From: an uncultured Methylibium sp.
GTDB lineage: Bacteria; Pseudomonadota; Gammaproteobacteria; Burkholderiales; Burkholderiaceae_C
Length of the DNA stretch: 64,000 bases
Assembly: GCF_902826655.1 (NCBI RefSeq)
Contig: NZ_CADEFR010000008.1
Span: forward strand, 1-64,000
Direction of reading: 5' to 3'
Shown piece after piece: positions 28,085 through 38,949 of the stretch. The position numbers were made by a program, and so were the translations under genes. The first letter of the stretch is position 1; every line of letters starts with the position of its first letter. The notes beneath the pieces are model-generated. The model ran no database searches. It had not been told where the DNA came from and was given only the letters and a program-made list of their open reading frames with translations.

Positions 28085-29449
28085 GTGAAGATCCCGAGTC
28101 GTGAAGCTCTTTCGTCGCGCAGCGCGCGCTGGTGGATGGGCACGCTGGCGGTGCTGGCGACGCTGGTGCTGGTGGCGATCGCGTTGCTGGCGGCGGCGCT
28201 GCACGCGCTGGCGCCGCAGCCCGGCGAATGGAGCACGACGCTGCGCATCGGGCCGCGCGGGCTGCAGCTCTCTCGGCCGGTCAGCGTGCCGGCGCTGCTG
28301 CGCATGGCCACGCACCCGCTGGGCCAGGCCTGGCTGGACGGCCGCCGCATCGACACCGCCTACGGCGCCTGGACCTGGCAGCGCCTGCCGCAGGACCGGC
28401 TGCGCGGCACCTGCTCGCCCTGCGAGCTGACGCTGGAGGCCGTCGGCCCCGTGCCGCTGCGGCTGCCGCACGCGGAGCTGCAGTTCCACCGCGAGATGCA
28501 GGACCGCTACGTGGGCAGCTTGCGTCTCGTTGGACATGGGGGCGAAGGCGTGCGCACCGTCACGCTGCCGTGGAAGGCACGGCTCGACCCCACCGGCCTG
28601 GCCGTCGAGGCGATGTTGGCCGACACCGCGCTGGCCGACGCCTATGCCGTCTTCGGCAGCGACGCGATCCCCGAGCTGGCGCGCGCGCGCATCGAGGGCC
28701 GCGTCAGCGCCAGCCTGCGCCTGCGCCTGCCCGAGCGCCGGCTGGACCTGCGCCCGCGCCTCAGCGGCTTTGCGGTGGACGGCCTGGGCACCGAGGCCCT
28801 GCTCAATGCCGAGCCGGCGCTGGCCTGCGCCGCGGTGGCGTCACCGGCTGCGCAGGCGGCTCCGGGCGACGCCGGTACGCGCGTGCTGGGCTGGCTGCCG
28901 CGCGCCGTGGTGGCCGCCGAAGACCAGCGCTATGCCGAGCATGCCGGCTACGACCTCACGCAGATGCTGGCCGCGTGGTCGGCCAACCAGCAGCCCGGCG
29001 CGCCGCGGACGCAAGGCGCCAGCACCCTCACGCAGCAGCTCGCCAAGCTGGTCTACACCGGCGACGAACGCTCGGCCACGCGCAAGCTGCGCGAGCTGCT
29101 GTACGCGGTGGAGATGGAGCGCACGCTGGGCAAGGGCCGCATCCTGCAGCTCTACCTGCAGATCGCGCCCTGGGGCGAAGGCGTGTGCGGCGCCGAGGCC
29201 GCCGCGCGCCACTACCTGCGCAAGCCGCCGGCGAAGCTCACGCCGCTGGAGGCCGCGTGGCTGGCCAGCCTGCTGCGCGAGTCGTCGGGCGCCCACGGCG
29301 AGCGCCACGTCGACGCGGAGCGCGTGGGCTGGGTCCTGGGCAGCCTGCGCGGACCGCTGTCGGCGGAGCGGCGGGCGGAGCAGCTGGAGCTGCTGCGCGG
29401 CGGCTGGGCGCCGCCGGCGGGGAGGAGGGTGATGACGGGGCAGAGGTAG
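28085..29449 (+). CDS. GT51-family peptidoglycan glycosyltransferase domain protein
   Basis: 454 residues: membrane helix (about 15-40), an unassigned extracytoplasmic domain (50-255), and a GT51 transglycosylase domain with catalytic Glu279 in AAEDQRY, the GASTLTQQLAKL motif, and KLRELLYAVEMERTLGKGRILQLYLQ. No transpeptidase domain follows, so it resembles MtgA but with a long extra N-terminal domain. It begins three bases after the EpsI-like stop, so it is part of the exosortase operon. Its place there suggests lipid II or a related polymer is the acceptor or is made alongside the sorted protein; that is inference. Confidence 0.82.
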   Translation: MKIPSREALSSRSARWWMGTLAVLATLVLVAIALLAAALHALAPQPGEWSTTLRIGPRGLQLSRPVSVPALLRMATHPLGQAWLDGRRIDTAYGAWTWQRLPQDRLRGTCSPCELTLEAVGPVPLRLPHAELQFHREMQDRYVGSLRLVGHGGEGVRTVTLPWKARLDPTGLAVEAMLADTALADAYAVFGSDAIPELARARIEGRVSASLRLRLPERRLDLRPRLSGFAVDGLGTEALLNAEPALACAAVASPAAQAAPGDAGTRVLGWLPRAVVAAEDQRYAEHAGYDLTQMLAAWSANQQPGAPRTQGASTLTQQLAKLVYTGDERSATRKLRELLYAVEMERTLGKGRILQLYLQIAPWGEGVCGAEAAARHYLRKPPAKLTPLEAAWLASLLRESSGAHGERHVDAERVGWVLGSLRGPLSAERRAEQLELLRGGWAPPAGRRVMTGQR

Positions 29450-30130
29450 CTAGCCGCTGCCTCGCCGAACCACGATCGGCGTGTCGGCGCCCAGCTCATT
29501 GAACAAGCGAACAGGATCGTAGTCGTGGACGATGCGATCCGGCCGGACGAGGATGTTCTCGGCGTGTCCCGTGCTGCGCTTGTCGGTGAACTCGAATGCC
29601 AGTCGTATCCACAGGTCCCACTGCGCCTCGGTGCGCGCGAGGCGTTGACAGAGGTCGAGCACGTCGGGAGTGAGCACGGCTGGTTTGAGCGCCGATACGG
29701 AGATGCCGTTGGATGGCATGTAGTCGGTGATCAGGTAGAAGTCGGAATCATCGTCTGAACCCAAGCGATACCCGAGCGCCTCAAGCTCCCGTTCTACGGC
29801 CCCAAGCAGGCGGAACCACGCTTCCTCGTGCTCTTTCGGGAAGAGCGTGTCGTTCTCGTCGACGTAGCTGGGCGCTGGCAGCTTGATCGCCTCGGTATCC
29901 GGCAGCAGACATGACCCGAAGGTGTACATACCGATCGTCATCTCACTGTGAGAGTCGGGAAACGAGATGCTGACTTGCATCGACCAGTTCGAATGGTGCA
30001 TCCGCGGTTCAACGACGCTGCGAACCTTGCACACGCCGACGTGAGGCACGTCGATGGGAGTGCCTTCGGCCAGCGTCCTGGCGAGCCCCCGCATGAAGAA
30101 CTCACCGAAACGTGTGTAGCGGTCGGGCAT
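29450..30130 (-). CDS. Protein of unknown function, accessory patch 2
   Basis: 226 residues from ATG 30130; a longer frame to 30268 overlaps the DUF1653 gene and looks non-coding. The family is not recognised. It is soluble and acidic, with GMYTFGSCLLPDTEAIKL in the middle and a C-terminal alpha/beta part. The texture (DENDTLFPKEHEEAWFRLL, EFTDKRSTGHAENILV) is like immunity or SMI1/KNR4-type proteins, but I see no motif that proves this. GC is lower than in the flanks. It converges on the GT51 gene with no gap. Confidence 0.6.
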   Translation of the reverse strand: MPDRYTRFGEFFMRGLARTLAEGTPIDVPHVGVCKVRSVVEPRMHHSNWSMQVSISFPDSHSEMTIGMYTFGSCLLPDTEAIKLPAPSYVDENDTLFPKEHEEAWFRLLGAVERELEALGYRLGSDDDSDFYLITDYMPSNGISVSALKPAVLTPDVLDLCQRLARTEAQWDLWIRLAFEFTDKRSTGHAENILVRPDRIVHDYDPVRLFNELGADTPIVVRRGSG

Positions 30131-30194
30131 GGCTTGACTTTCGGCTCCATCGAGCAGGCGCAAGCTGATGTCGCTTGGTTGCTCGGTTGAGATG

Positions 30195-30458
30195 CTAGGG
30201 CGTACCCTCGACCTCGGCGCCGGGCTGCCGTGCCAGGAGGACGAAGCGCGGTTGCCGGACACCGTCAATCTCGATCTCTCCGACGAACATGGCGTGAGGG
30301 CGGACCCACGAGCCCGATTCGTTGTAGAGCGGTCGGTACAAGACCATCGGCTCCAGCGATTCGGAGTGGTGCACCACCTCGAGGACCTCGTACTCGCCGC
30401 CCTTGTAGTGCCGGTAGCGACCTGGCTCGATCTGCGGCAGGGAAGACAACTCGCTCAC
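30195..30458 (-). CDS. DUF1653 domain protein
   Basis: 87 residues, almost all one DUF1653 domain: PGRYRHYKGGEYEVLEVVHHSES, followed by EPMVLYRPLYNE and SWVRPHAMFVGEIEIDG. The domain is a small SH3-like barrel found alone or fused to other enzymes; its function is unknown. It stands in the AT-richer patch, 64 bases upstream of the 226-residue orphan on the same strand. Confidence 0.88.
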   Translation of the reverse strand: MSELSSLPQIEPGRYRHYKGGEYEVLEVVHHSESLEPMVLYRPLYNESGSWVRPHAMFVGEIEIDGVRQPRFVLLARQPGAEVEGTP

Positions 30459-30521
30459 GGCTTGGGTTACTGAGGTGTTTGGTGTGAGACCGAGTATGGG
30501 TCTGAACGTCTGAGCCGAGCT

Positions 30522-30878
30522 TCACTGTGTTCGCTCGACCGGCACGGTCGGGTCGAAGTGATACAGCAATACATAGTCATTCCATCCATCGCTACCGGTG
30601 CGAAGCGCCATTGACCGGCTTCGCAGCACTGGTCCGTGAACCGCCGACTGATACAGGGTCGCATTGATCGATGGCCAGAGGTCCTCGGGCGCATGCGAGC
30701 CGAAGACGATGTTGAGGTACCGACCGCCATCATCGCCTTCCTCGAACTGGACGCCGAGTGCGCTGGCAAGCGTGGCGGCAAGACTCTCGCACGCAGTCTT
30801 GAGCGAGGCCAAGTCATAGCTAGAGGTCGCATCGGCGTGAACTTGGATGCACACCTGACCAGTGGAGGGTGACTTCAT
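30522..30878 (-). CDS. Small protein of unknown function
   Basis: 118 residues from ATG 30878 (a GTG one codon earlier is possible). The family is not recognised. No signal peptide. Alternating strands (VCIQVHADATS, YLNIVFGSH, SMALRTGSDGWNDYVLLYHFDP) suggest a ferredoxin-like alpha/beta fold. Reduced GC, same strand as the two orphans downstream; the three may be one transferred unit. Confidence 0.6.
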   Translation of the reverse strand: MKSPSTGQVCIQVHADATSSYDLASLKTACESLAATLASALGVQFEEGDDGGRYLNIVFGSHAPEDLWPSINATLYQSAVHGPVLRSRSMALRTGSDGWNDYVLLYHFDPTVPVERTQ

Positions 30879-30891
30879 CACTTCATCAACG

Positions 30892-31638
30892 CTACCCCAA
30901 CCACTCCCTCACCACCCCTTCCGCGCCCTCCCCTTGCGCCGCCCGCCACAACACGGGCGCCCCCGCCACCCGCGTCCCCGGCGCCGCGTCGGGCCACTGC
31001 CGCAGCACCTCGAAGACGAAGTCGATGACCGCCGCAGCGCGCACCGGTTGCTCGCGCTGCGGGATCATGTAGCGCAGTTGCGAGAGCATCCAGCGCGCCA
31101 GGCGCTCGGGCCAGCGCGACAGCGTGGCGAGCGGCGCGTCCTGCGTGGGCCGTACGAAGAGCAGGCGCTCGAAACCCAGGGCCGCGACGGCCTGCTCGTC
31201 CAGGTCGGCCAGGCCCTGCTGCAGCGCCTGCGGCAGCAGCGACGGCGAGACCGGGCACAGCACGGCCAGCGTGTGCACGCCGGCTGCGTGCAGGCGGCGC
31301 GCCAGCGGCAGCAGGTCGGGCGGCTCGGGCAGGTGGTAGGCCTCGTCCCGACCGTAGTGGTCGCGGCCGCGGTCGAAGACGACGATCGCCGCGTCGGTGG
31401 CGGGCAGCGGGCCGTCGGTGGTCCAGGCCACCGGCTCGAGTCCACGCACGCCGGGCTGCAGCGGCGCGCGCGTCAGCACGCCCACGCTGGCGTAGCGGCC
31501 GCGCGCCAGTGCTTCCTCCACCGCGGCGCGGCCCAGTGCGCCGCCGGCACCGGCGATCAGCAGGCGCTGTGGCGTGGTCGAGATGCGTGGCGCCGGTCGC
31601 GCGGCGGTCTGCAGGGCCGTTAGGGGGTCCAGGGTCAT
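30892..31638 (-). CDS. NAD(P)-binding Rossmann protein, atypical SDR-like
   Basis: 248 residues from ATG 31638 (ATG 31665 also possible). A dinucleotide-binding loop AGAGGALGRAA (about 27-37) begins a Rossmann fold of the atypical short-chain dehydrogenase or NAD-dependent epimerase kind. The Tyr-x3-Lys pair of classical SDRs is not evident, so it may bind nucleotide without classical catalysis. The LPEPPDLLPLARRLHAAGVHTL strand-helix and the C-terminal RQWPDAAPGTRVAGAPVLW resemble oxidoreductases related to HTATIP2. It is divergent from lemA. Confidence 0.72.
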   Translation of the reverse strand: MTLDPLTALQTAARPAPRISTTPQRLLIAGAGGALGRAAVEEALARGRYASVGVLTRAPLQPGVRGLEPVAWTTDGPLPATDAAIVVFDRGRDHYGRDEAYHLPEPPDLLPLARRLHAAGVHTLAVLCPVSPSLLPQALQQGLADLDEQAVAALGFERLLFVRPTQDAPLATLSRWPERLARWMLSQLRYMIPQREQPVRAAAVIDFVFEVLRQWPDAAPGTRVAGAPVLWRAAQGEGAEGVVREWLG

Positions 31639-31754
31639 GGCGTGCGCGATGGGTGCGGGTAGCATGCCACGCAGGCCTTGAAAGGCGGGGCGCCGGCAGC
31701 ATCTGCGCGGCGTCGCCGGCATCGCCCTGCGGCCTCAACCCGAAAGGACCCGAC

Positions 31755-32360
31755 ATGTTCCGACGCCTCTTCGCCGCCCTGACCCTGCTGGCCACGCTGG
31801 CCCTCGGCGGCTGCGGCTACAACGACTTCCAGCGCCTGGACGAGGCGACCAAGAGCGCCTGGTCCGAGGTGCTCAACCAGTACCAGCGGCGCGCCGACCT
31901 GATCCCCAACGTCGTCGCCACCGTCAAGGGCGAGGCCAACTTCGAGCAGGAGACGCTGACCAAGGTGGTCGAGGCGCGTGCCAAGGCCACCAGCATCCAG
32001 GCGACGCCGGAGCTGATCAACGACCCGGCCGCTTTCCAGAAATTCCAGGCCGCGCAGGGCGAGCTGTCCAGCGCGCTGAGCCGGCTGCTGGTGGTGACCG
32101 AGAACTATCCCAACCTCAAGGCCAACCAGGGCTTCCAGGACCTGCGCGTGCAGCTCGAGGGCACCGAGAACCGCATCACCGTGGCGCGCAACCGCTACAT
32201 CAAGGCGGTGCAGGACTACAACGTGCTGGCGCGCAGCTTCCCCAGCAACCTGACCGCGATGGTGTTCGGCTACCAGACCAAGGCCAACTTCACGGTGCAG
32301 AACGAGGCGCAGATCTCCGCGCCGCCGGCGGTCACGTTCGAGAAGCCGGCGTCGAAGTGA
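31755..32360 (+). CDS. LemA family lipoprotein
   Basis: 201 residues. The signal peptide ends in the lipobox LGGC (Cys20), so the protein is lipidated. The LemA core is clear: a long helical bundle with RRADLIPNVVATVKGEANFEQETL, SRLLVVTENYPNLKAN and NRYIKAVQDYNVLARSFP. LemA proteins form envelope complexes of unclear role and nearly always sit next to TPM-domain proteins, as here: two follow on the same strand. Confidence 0.93.
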   Translation: MFRRLFAALTLLATLALGGCGYNDFQRLDEATKSAWSEVLNQYQRRADLIPNVVATVKGEANFEQETLTKVVEARAKATSIQATPELINDPAAFQKFQAAQGELSSALSRLLVVTENYPNLKANQGFQDLRVQLEGTENRITVARNRYIKAVQDYNVLARSFPSNLTAMVFGYQTKANFTVQNEAQISAPPAVTFEKPASK

Positions 32361-32391
32361 CGCTCCTGCAACGCGCAACTCCCGTCGTGTG

Positions 32392-33294
32392 ATGCGCCTC
32401 GGGCGCTCGTTCGTCGCTGCGCTCGCGCTGGTGTTCGGCTGCGGCTGGGCGCTGCCGGCCGGCGCGCAGGAGCTGCGCCCGGTGCCGGTGCTGAGCGCCA
32501 GCGTGATCGACCAGACCGGCACGCTGACGGCCACGCAGGTCAGCGCGCTGGAGGCCAAGCTCGCGGCCTTCGAGCGCGAGGCCGGCTCGCAGCTGGTGGT
32601 GCTGATGGTCGGTACGACCCAGCCCGAGGAGATCGCGGCCTATGCGCAGCGGGTCGGCGAGGCCTGGAAGATCGGCCGCCGCGATGTCGGCGACGGCCTG
32701 ATCGTGCTGATGGCCAAGGACGATCGCAAGATCCGCATCGAGGTCGCCAAGACGCTGGAAGGCGCGGTGCCCGACCTGGCGGCGCGCCAGATCATCGAGC
32801 GCGCGATGACGCCGGCCTTCCGCGCCGGTGACTTTGCGGGCGGGCTGAACGCGGCGGTGGACCAGCTGGCCCAGCGCATCCGCGGCGAGGCGCTGCCGGC
32901 GCCGACGAGCAAGGCGCGCGGCGCGCAGTCGGGGACGCAATGGCAGGACCTGGCGCTGTTCTTCCTGCTCGGTGTGCCGGTCATCGGCGCGGTGCTGACC
33001 GGCATCCTGGGCCGCAAGCTCGGCTCGCTGGCGACCGGCGCCGGGGCCGGCGGGCTGGCCTGGGTCGCGACCGCCAGCCTGGCGATCGCCGGCGTCGCGG
33101 GCTTCATCGCGCTGCTGCTGGTCGGCGTGCTGGGCATCGGCGCGGCGCGGCGGCGTGGCGTCGACAGCGGGCCGCCGATCATCTGGGGCGGCGGCGGTGG
33201 CGGTGGATGGGGCGGCGGTGGTGGCGGCGGCGGCGGCTTCTCGTCGGGCGGCGGCGGCGACTTCGGCGGCGGCGGCGCCTCGGGCGACTGGTAG
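32392..33294 (+). CDS. TPM domain (YgcG-like) protein with glycine-rich tail
   Basis: 300 residues. A signal peptide (1-24), TPM domain (about 35-165; VIDQTGTLTATQVSALEAKL and GLIVLMAKDDRKIRIEVAKTLE), two membrane helices (about 185-245) and a Gly/Ser/Trp-rich tail (about 263-300) are characteristic of YgcG proteins. TPM domains have phosphatase-like or structural roles in the envelope. The gene lies 31 bases after lemA and is co-transcribed. ATG at 32392 is preceded by an in-frame GTG. Confidence 0.92.
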   Translation: MRLGRSFVAALALVFGCGWALPAGAQELRPVPVLSASVIDQTGTLTATQVSALEAKLAAFEREAGSQLVVLMVGTTQPEEIAAYAQRVGEAWKIGRRDVGDGLIVLMAKDDRKIRIEVAKTLEGAVPDLAARQIIERAMTPAFRAGDFAGGLNAAVDQLAQRIRGEALPAPTSKARGAQSGTQWQDLALFFLLGVPVIGAVLTGILGRKLGSLATGAGAGGLAWVATASLAIAGVAGFIALLLVGVLGIGAARRRGVDSGPPIIWGGGGGGGWGGGGGGGGGFSSGGGGDFGGGGASGDW

Positions 33295-33315
33295 GGCGAC
33301 TGGTAGGACGAAGGC

Positions 33316-33822
33316 ATGAACAAGCTCACCCGCATGCTGCGCCACGGCTGGCTCGACGAGGACGATGCGCGCCGCATCCTCGGCCCGGTCGCGCTCGAGC
33401 GCATCGAGGAGCGCGTGCATGCCAGCGAGAAGGCGCACAGCGGCGAGATCCGCGTCTGCGTCGAGGCCGGCCTGCCCTTCTCCTACCTGTGGCGCGACCT
33501 CGACGCGCGCGACCGCGCGATCACGCTGTTCGGCAAGCTGCGCGTCTGGGACACCGAGAACAACAACGGCGTGCTGATCTACCTGCTGCTGGCCGAGCAC
33601 CGCATCGAGATCGTTGCCGACCGCGGGCTCGACCGCCACGTCGGCGCGGCGCGCTGGCAGGCCATCGTCGACGGCATGGGCGATGCCTTCCGCGAGCGGC
33701 GCTTCGAGGACGGCCTGGCGGCGGCGGTCGATGCCGTGGATGCGCTGTTGCGGCAGCATTTCCCACTGGCCCCGGGGGCGCGCAATCCCAACGAGCTGCC
33801 GGACGCACCGCTGGTCGGCTGA
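33316..33822 (+). CDS. TPM domain protein, short form
   Basis: 168 residues, one TPM domain with no signal peptide. It has ERIEERVHASEKAHSGEIRVCVEAGLP and RIEIVADRGLDRHVG, the family's N- and C-terminal landmarks. It is third in the lemA operon, 21 bases after the long TPM gene. Probably a cytoplasmic or membrane-peripheral partner. Confidence 0.88.
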   Translation: MNKLTRMLRHGWLDEDDARRILGPVALERIEERVHASEKAHSGEIRVCVEAGLPFSYLWRDLDARDRAITLFGKLRVWDTENNNGVLIYLLLAEHRIEIVADRGLDRHVGAARWQAIVDGMGDAFRERRFEDGLAAAVDAVDALLRQHFPLAPGARNPNELPDAPLVG

Positions 33823-33882
33823 GATCGCGACACGGCGGCGTGTCCGCATCGAACGAGAGCACGACATCAAGGAGGATCACCG

Positions 33883-34665
33883 ATGACCCGTCGCATGCTG
33901 GGGCTCCTGGCCCTGCTGAGCGCCGCCCTGCCCACCCTCGCCGCCGACCACCCCTGGCTCAGCGCCCCGCTGCGCAGCCAGCAGCCCGAGACCTACTTCA
34001 CCAACCTCAAGGACGGCGACCGCATCGAGACGCCCTTCGTGCTGAAGTTCGGCCTGGCGCGCTACGGCCTGGCGCCGATCGTGAAGCCGGTGCCGGGGGC
34101 CGGCCACCACCACCTGCTGGTCAACCGCGACCTGCCGCTGGACTTCACGCAGCCGCTGCCCTTCAACGACCAGTACATCCACTTCGGCAAGGGCCAGATG
34201 GAGACGGTGCTGAGCTTCAAGCCGGGCGAGTACACGCTGCGCCTGCTGCTGGCCGACCACAAGCACATCCCGTATTTCATCTACAGCAAGCCGATGAAGA
34301 TCACGGTGACGGCGAAGAACGAGGCGGTCGATCCCAAGAGCCTCGTCAAGCCCGGCGTCGCCATCCTCGAGCCGCGCACCGGCGACGCGCTGAAGCCGCC
34401 GCTGCGCGTGCGGCTGCACGCCTCGGGCCTGAACGTGGGCCACGTCGACATCAAGGACGCCGGTGTCGGCCATTTCCGCCTGGTCGCCGAGCGCGCGGAC
34501 AAGGCCGGCACGCCGCCCGAGACCATCGACCTGCCCAAGGGCCAGACCGAGGTGTGGCTGGCGCCGCCGCCGGGGCGCTACAAGCTGCGCGTCGAGCTGG
34601 TCGCCAATGCCGACCTGAAGACGATGTCGGCGTCGACGCCGATCGACCTGGAGGTCACTCGCTAG
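33883..34665 (+). CDS. DUF4399 domain protein, periplasmic
   Basis: 260 residues with a signal peptide (1-21). The conserved stretch is ETYFTNLKDGDRIETPFVLKF, followed by GAGHHHLLVN and PYFIYSKPMKITV, typical of DUF4399. A second related unit lies in the C-terminal half (VAILEPRTGDALKPPLRVRLHASG and GVGHFRLVAE), so the protein is an internal duplication. The His-rich GHHHLL loop could bind a metal; that is inference. GGAGGA precedes ATG. It overlaps the convergent methyltransferase gene by 11 bases. Confidence 0.88.
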   Translation: MTRRMLGLLALLSAALPTLAADHPWLSAPLRSQQPETYFTNLKDGDRIETPFVLKFGLARYGLAPIVKPVPGAGHHHLLVNRDLPLDFTQPLPFNDQYIHFGKGQMETVLSFKPGEYTLRLLLADHKHIPYFIYSKPMKITVTAKNEAVDPKSLVKPGVAILEPRTGDALKPPLRVRLHASGLNVGHVDIKDAGVGHFRLVAERADKAGTPPETIDLPKGQTEVWLAPPPGRYKLRVELVANADLKTMSASTPIDLEVTR

Positions 34666-35920
34666 CGTCGGCGGCGGGCGGGGCGGCCGGCTCGCGCATC
34701 GAGCCGGCCACCAGGTCGAAGCGGAACAGCCGGCACTCGATGGGACCGTTCCACATCGGCACGCGGCGGCTCTCCTTCAGGCGCATCGCCTGCGGCAGCT
34801 TCATGTCGGGGCTCAGCACCCAGGCGGTCCAGCCGCCGTAGTGGCGCTTCCAGTGCGTGGCCAGGCGCGAGAAGAACTCGGGCGCCGAGGCGCCGTCGTC
34901 GAAGCCTTCGCGGGCGGTCGCGCCGCGCGCGTCGTTGCGTTCACCGCCGCGTGATCCCTTGGGGTCGATGCGTTCGCCGTACGGCGGGTTGAGCATCAGC
35001 GTGCCGCGGGGCGTGGCCGGCGTGCGCTGCAGCGCGTCGGCGGTCTTGAAGTCGATCGCGCCGCGCACGCCCGCGCGGTCGGCATTGCGCACCGCGAAGT
35101 CGGTCATGCGGAAGGACACGTCGCCGGCCGCGATGGGCACCGCGCTCTGCCGCACCTGCGCCTGCGCCGCGTCGCGCAGCTCGCGCCAGGCCTGCCGGCC
35201 CGCCGCGTCGCGGAAGGGCCCGAGCCGCTCGAACGCGAAGTGCCGCTGCAGCCCGGGTGCGATGCCGCAGGCGATCTGCGCGGCCTCGATGGCGATGGTG
35301 CCGGAGCCGCACACCGGATCGAGCAGCGGGCCGTCGGCCTCGCGGCCCTGCCAGCCGGCGGCGGCCAGCATCGCGGCGGCGAGCGTCTCCTTCAAGGGCG
35401 CGTCGCCCTGGTCCTGGCGCCAGCCGCGCTTGAAGAGCGCCTCGCCCGAGGTGTCGGCGTACAGCGTCGCATGCTCGGGCGCCAGGTGCAGCAGCAGCGG
35501 CAGGTCGGGCCGGCGCGTGTCGACGCTGGGGCGCGCGCCGTGGGCGTCGCGCATCGCGTCGCAGACGCCGTCCTTGATGCGCAGCGCGGCGAAGTTCAGG
35601 CTCTTGAGCGGCGCGCGCTGGGCGGTGACGTCGACCTTGAGCGTCTGCTGCGGCGTGATCCAGTCGTCCCAGCGCGGCGTGCGCGCCAGCGCGTAGAGGT
35701 CGTCCTCGCTGCGGTAGGGCGCGTCGCACAGCGGCCACAGCACGCGCTGCGCGAGGCGGCTGCCGAGGTTGAGCGCCATCGCCTCGCGGGCGCCGCCCTG
35801 CACCTCGACGCCGCCGCGGCGCGTCTGCGTCGCGGCTTGCGGCAGCAGGCGCGCGACCTCGTCGGCGAGCAGGCCCTCGACCCCGGCGGCGCAGGGCAGG
35901 AAGAGCTGGACGGCGCTCAT
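34655..35920 (-). CDS. THUMP-domain RNA guanine-N2 methyltransferase (RlmL-like)
   Basis: 421 residues. The N-terminal ferredoxin-like and THUMP region (1-155) binds RNA. The methyltransferase domain has a SAM-binding motif DPVCGSGTIAIEAA (about 205) and the NPPY catalytic motif (LNPPYGERI, about 305). It matches the RlmL/RlmK N-terminal half (23S rRNA G2445) without the RlmK half. No partner is adjacent. It follows rpoN by 10 bases on the minus strand, so it is probably in the lptA-lptB-rpoN transcript. Confidence 0.9.
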   Translation of the reverse strand: MSAVQLFLPCAAGVEGLLADEVARLLPQAATQTRRGGVEVQGGAREAMALNLGSRLAQRVLWPLCDAPYRSEDDLYALARTPRWDDWITPQQTLKVDVTAQRAPLKSLNFAALRIKDGVCDAMRDAHGARPSVDTRRPDLPLLLHLAPEHATLYADTSGEALFKRGWRQDQGDAPLKETLAAAMLAAAGWQGREADGPLLDPVCGSGTIAIEAAQIACGIAPGLQRHFAFERLGPFRDAAGRQAWRELRDAAQAQVRQSAVPIAAGDVSFRMTDFAVRNADRAGVRGAIDFKTADALQRTPATPRGTLMLNPPYGERIDPKGSRGGERNDARGATAREGFDDGASAPEFFSRLATHWKRHYGGWTAWVLSPDMKLPQAMRLKESRRVPMWNGPIECRLFRFDLVAGSMREPAAPPAADASE

Positions 35921-35930
35921 GCGCGGCCGA

Positions 35931-37469
<1,539 letters not shown>

Positions 37470-37470
37470 C

Positions 37471-38231
<761 letters not shown>

Positions 38232-38235
<4 letters not shown>

Positions 38236-38843
38236 GGTCGGGTCGCAGGCGCCGAAGCCGGCGCCTCCCGGGGCGTCAGCACGCCACGAACGCGCCCGGG
38301 CGCGGCGGCCGACGCAGGCCCGCCGACCACCTGGAAGACCTCGGTCGTGTTGTCGTAGGAGATGGTGCTGCCCGAGACCTCGTCGGCCAGCGTGTTGCCG
38401 CGAAAGCGCCGCATCACGGCCTGGTTGAGCAGGCGCACGGTGTCGCTGCGGCCGTCGTATTCGAGCTTCTCGGCCTCGCCCTCGAGGTACTCGTCGCTGC
38501 CGTCGCGCTTCTGGCGGAAGTAGGCGCGCTTCGTGGGCCAGCCGGTCGCGACCGCGTGCTGGTAGCCCTCGGGGCTCTGGCGGACCTCGACCCGGTCGGC
38601 GCGGATGACGATGCTGCCCTTGGTGATCTCGACGTTGCCCGACAGGATGTTGAGCTGCTTCAGCTCGTCGACCCGGGCCGTGTCGGCGGCAAAGGACAGC
38701 GGCTGGTTGCGGTCGGCCTTGTCGCCCCAGGCGGGCGGCAGCAGGGTCAGCAGCCCGGCCAGCAGGGCCGCGGCCGGCACGGCGGCTCGGCGGGGGCGGC
38801 GGACGATGGCCAGGGGGAGACGGGGCGGGAAGTCGGGGATCAC
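38232..38843 (-). CDS. lptA: LPS transport protein LptA
   Basis: About 203 residues if GTG 38843 is the start; an ATG further upstream (38942) gives a long unusual leader. The signal peptide ([21 protein letters not shown]) precedes the OstA/LptA beta-jellyroll with [36 protein letters not shown] and [19 protein letters not shown]. It forms the periplasmic bridge for LPS between LptC and LptD. The lptC, kdsC and kdsD genes that commonly precede lptA are absent; dsbA lies upstream instead. Confidence 0.9.
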
Positions 38844-38949
38844 GGGCGCATCGGCATGAATCTTGCTGCCGATTCTAGAGCCCTTCCGACCCGCCCCGGG
38901 GCCGAAACGGTGCAGGGCCCGACGCTGTGGCGTCGGCGCCAAAGGCGGA

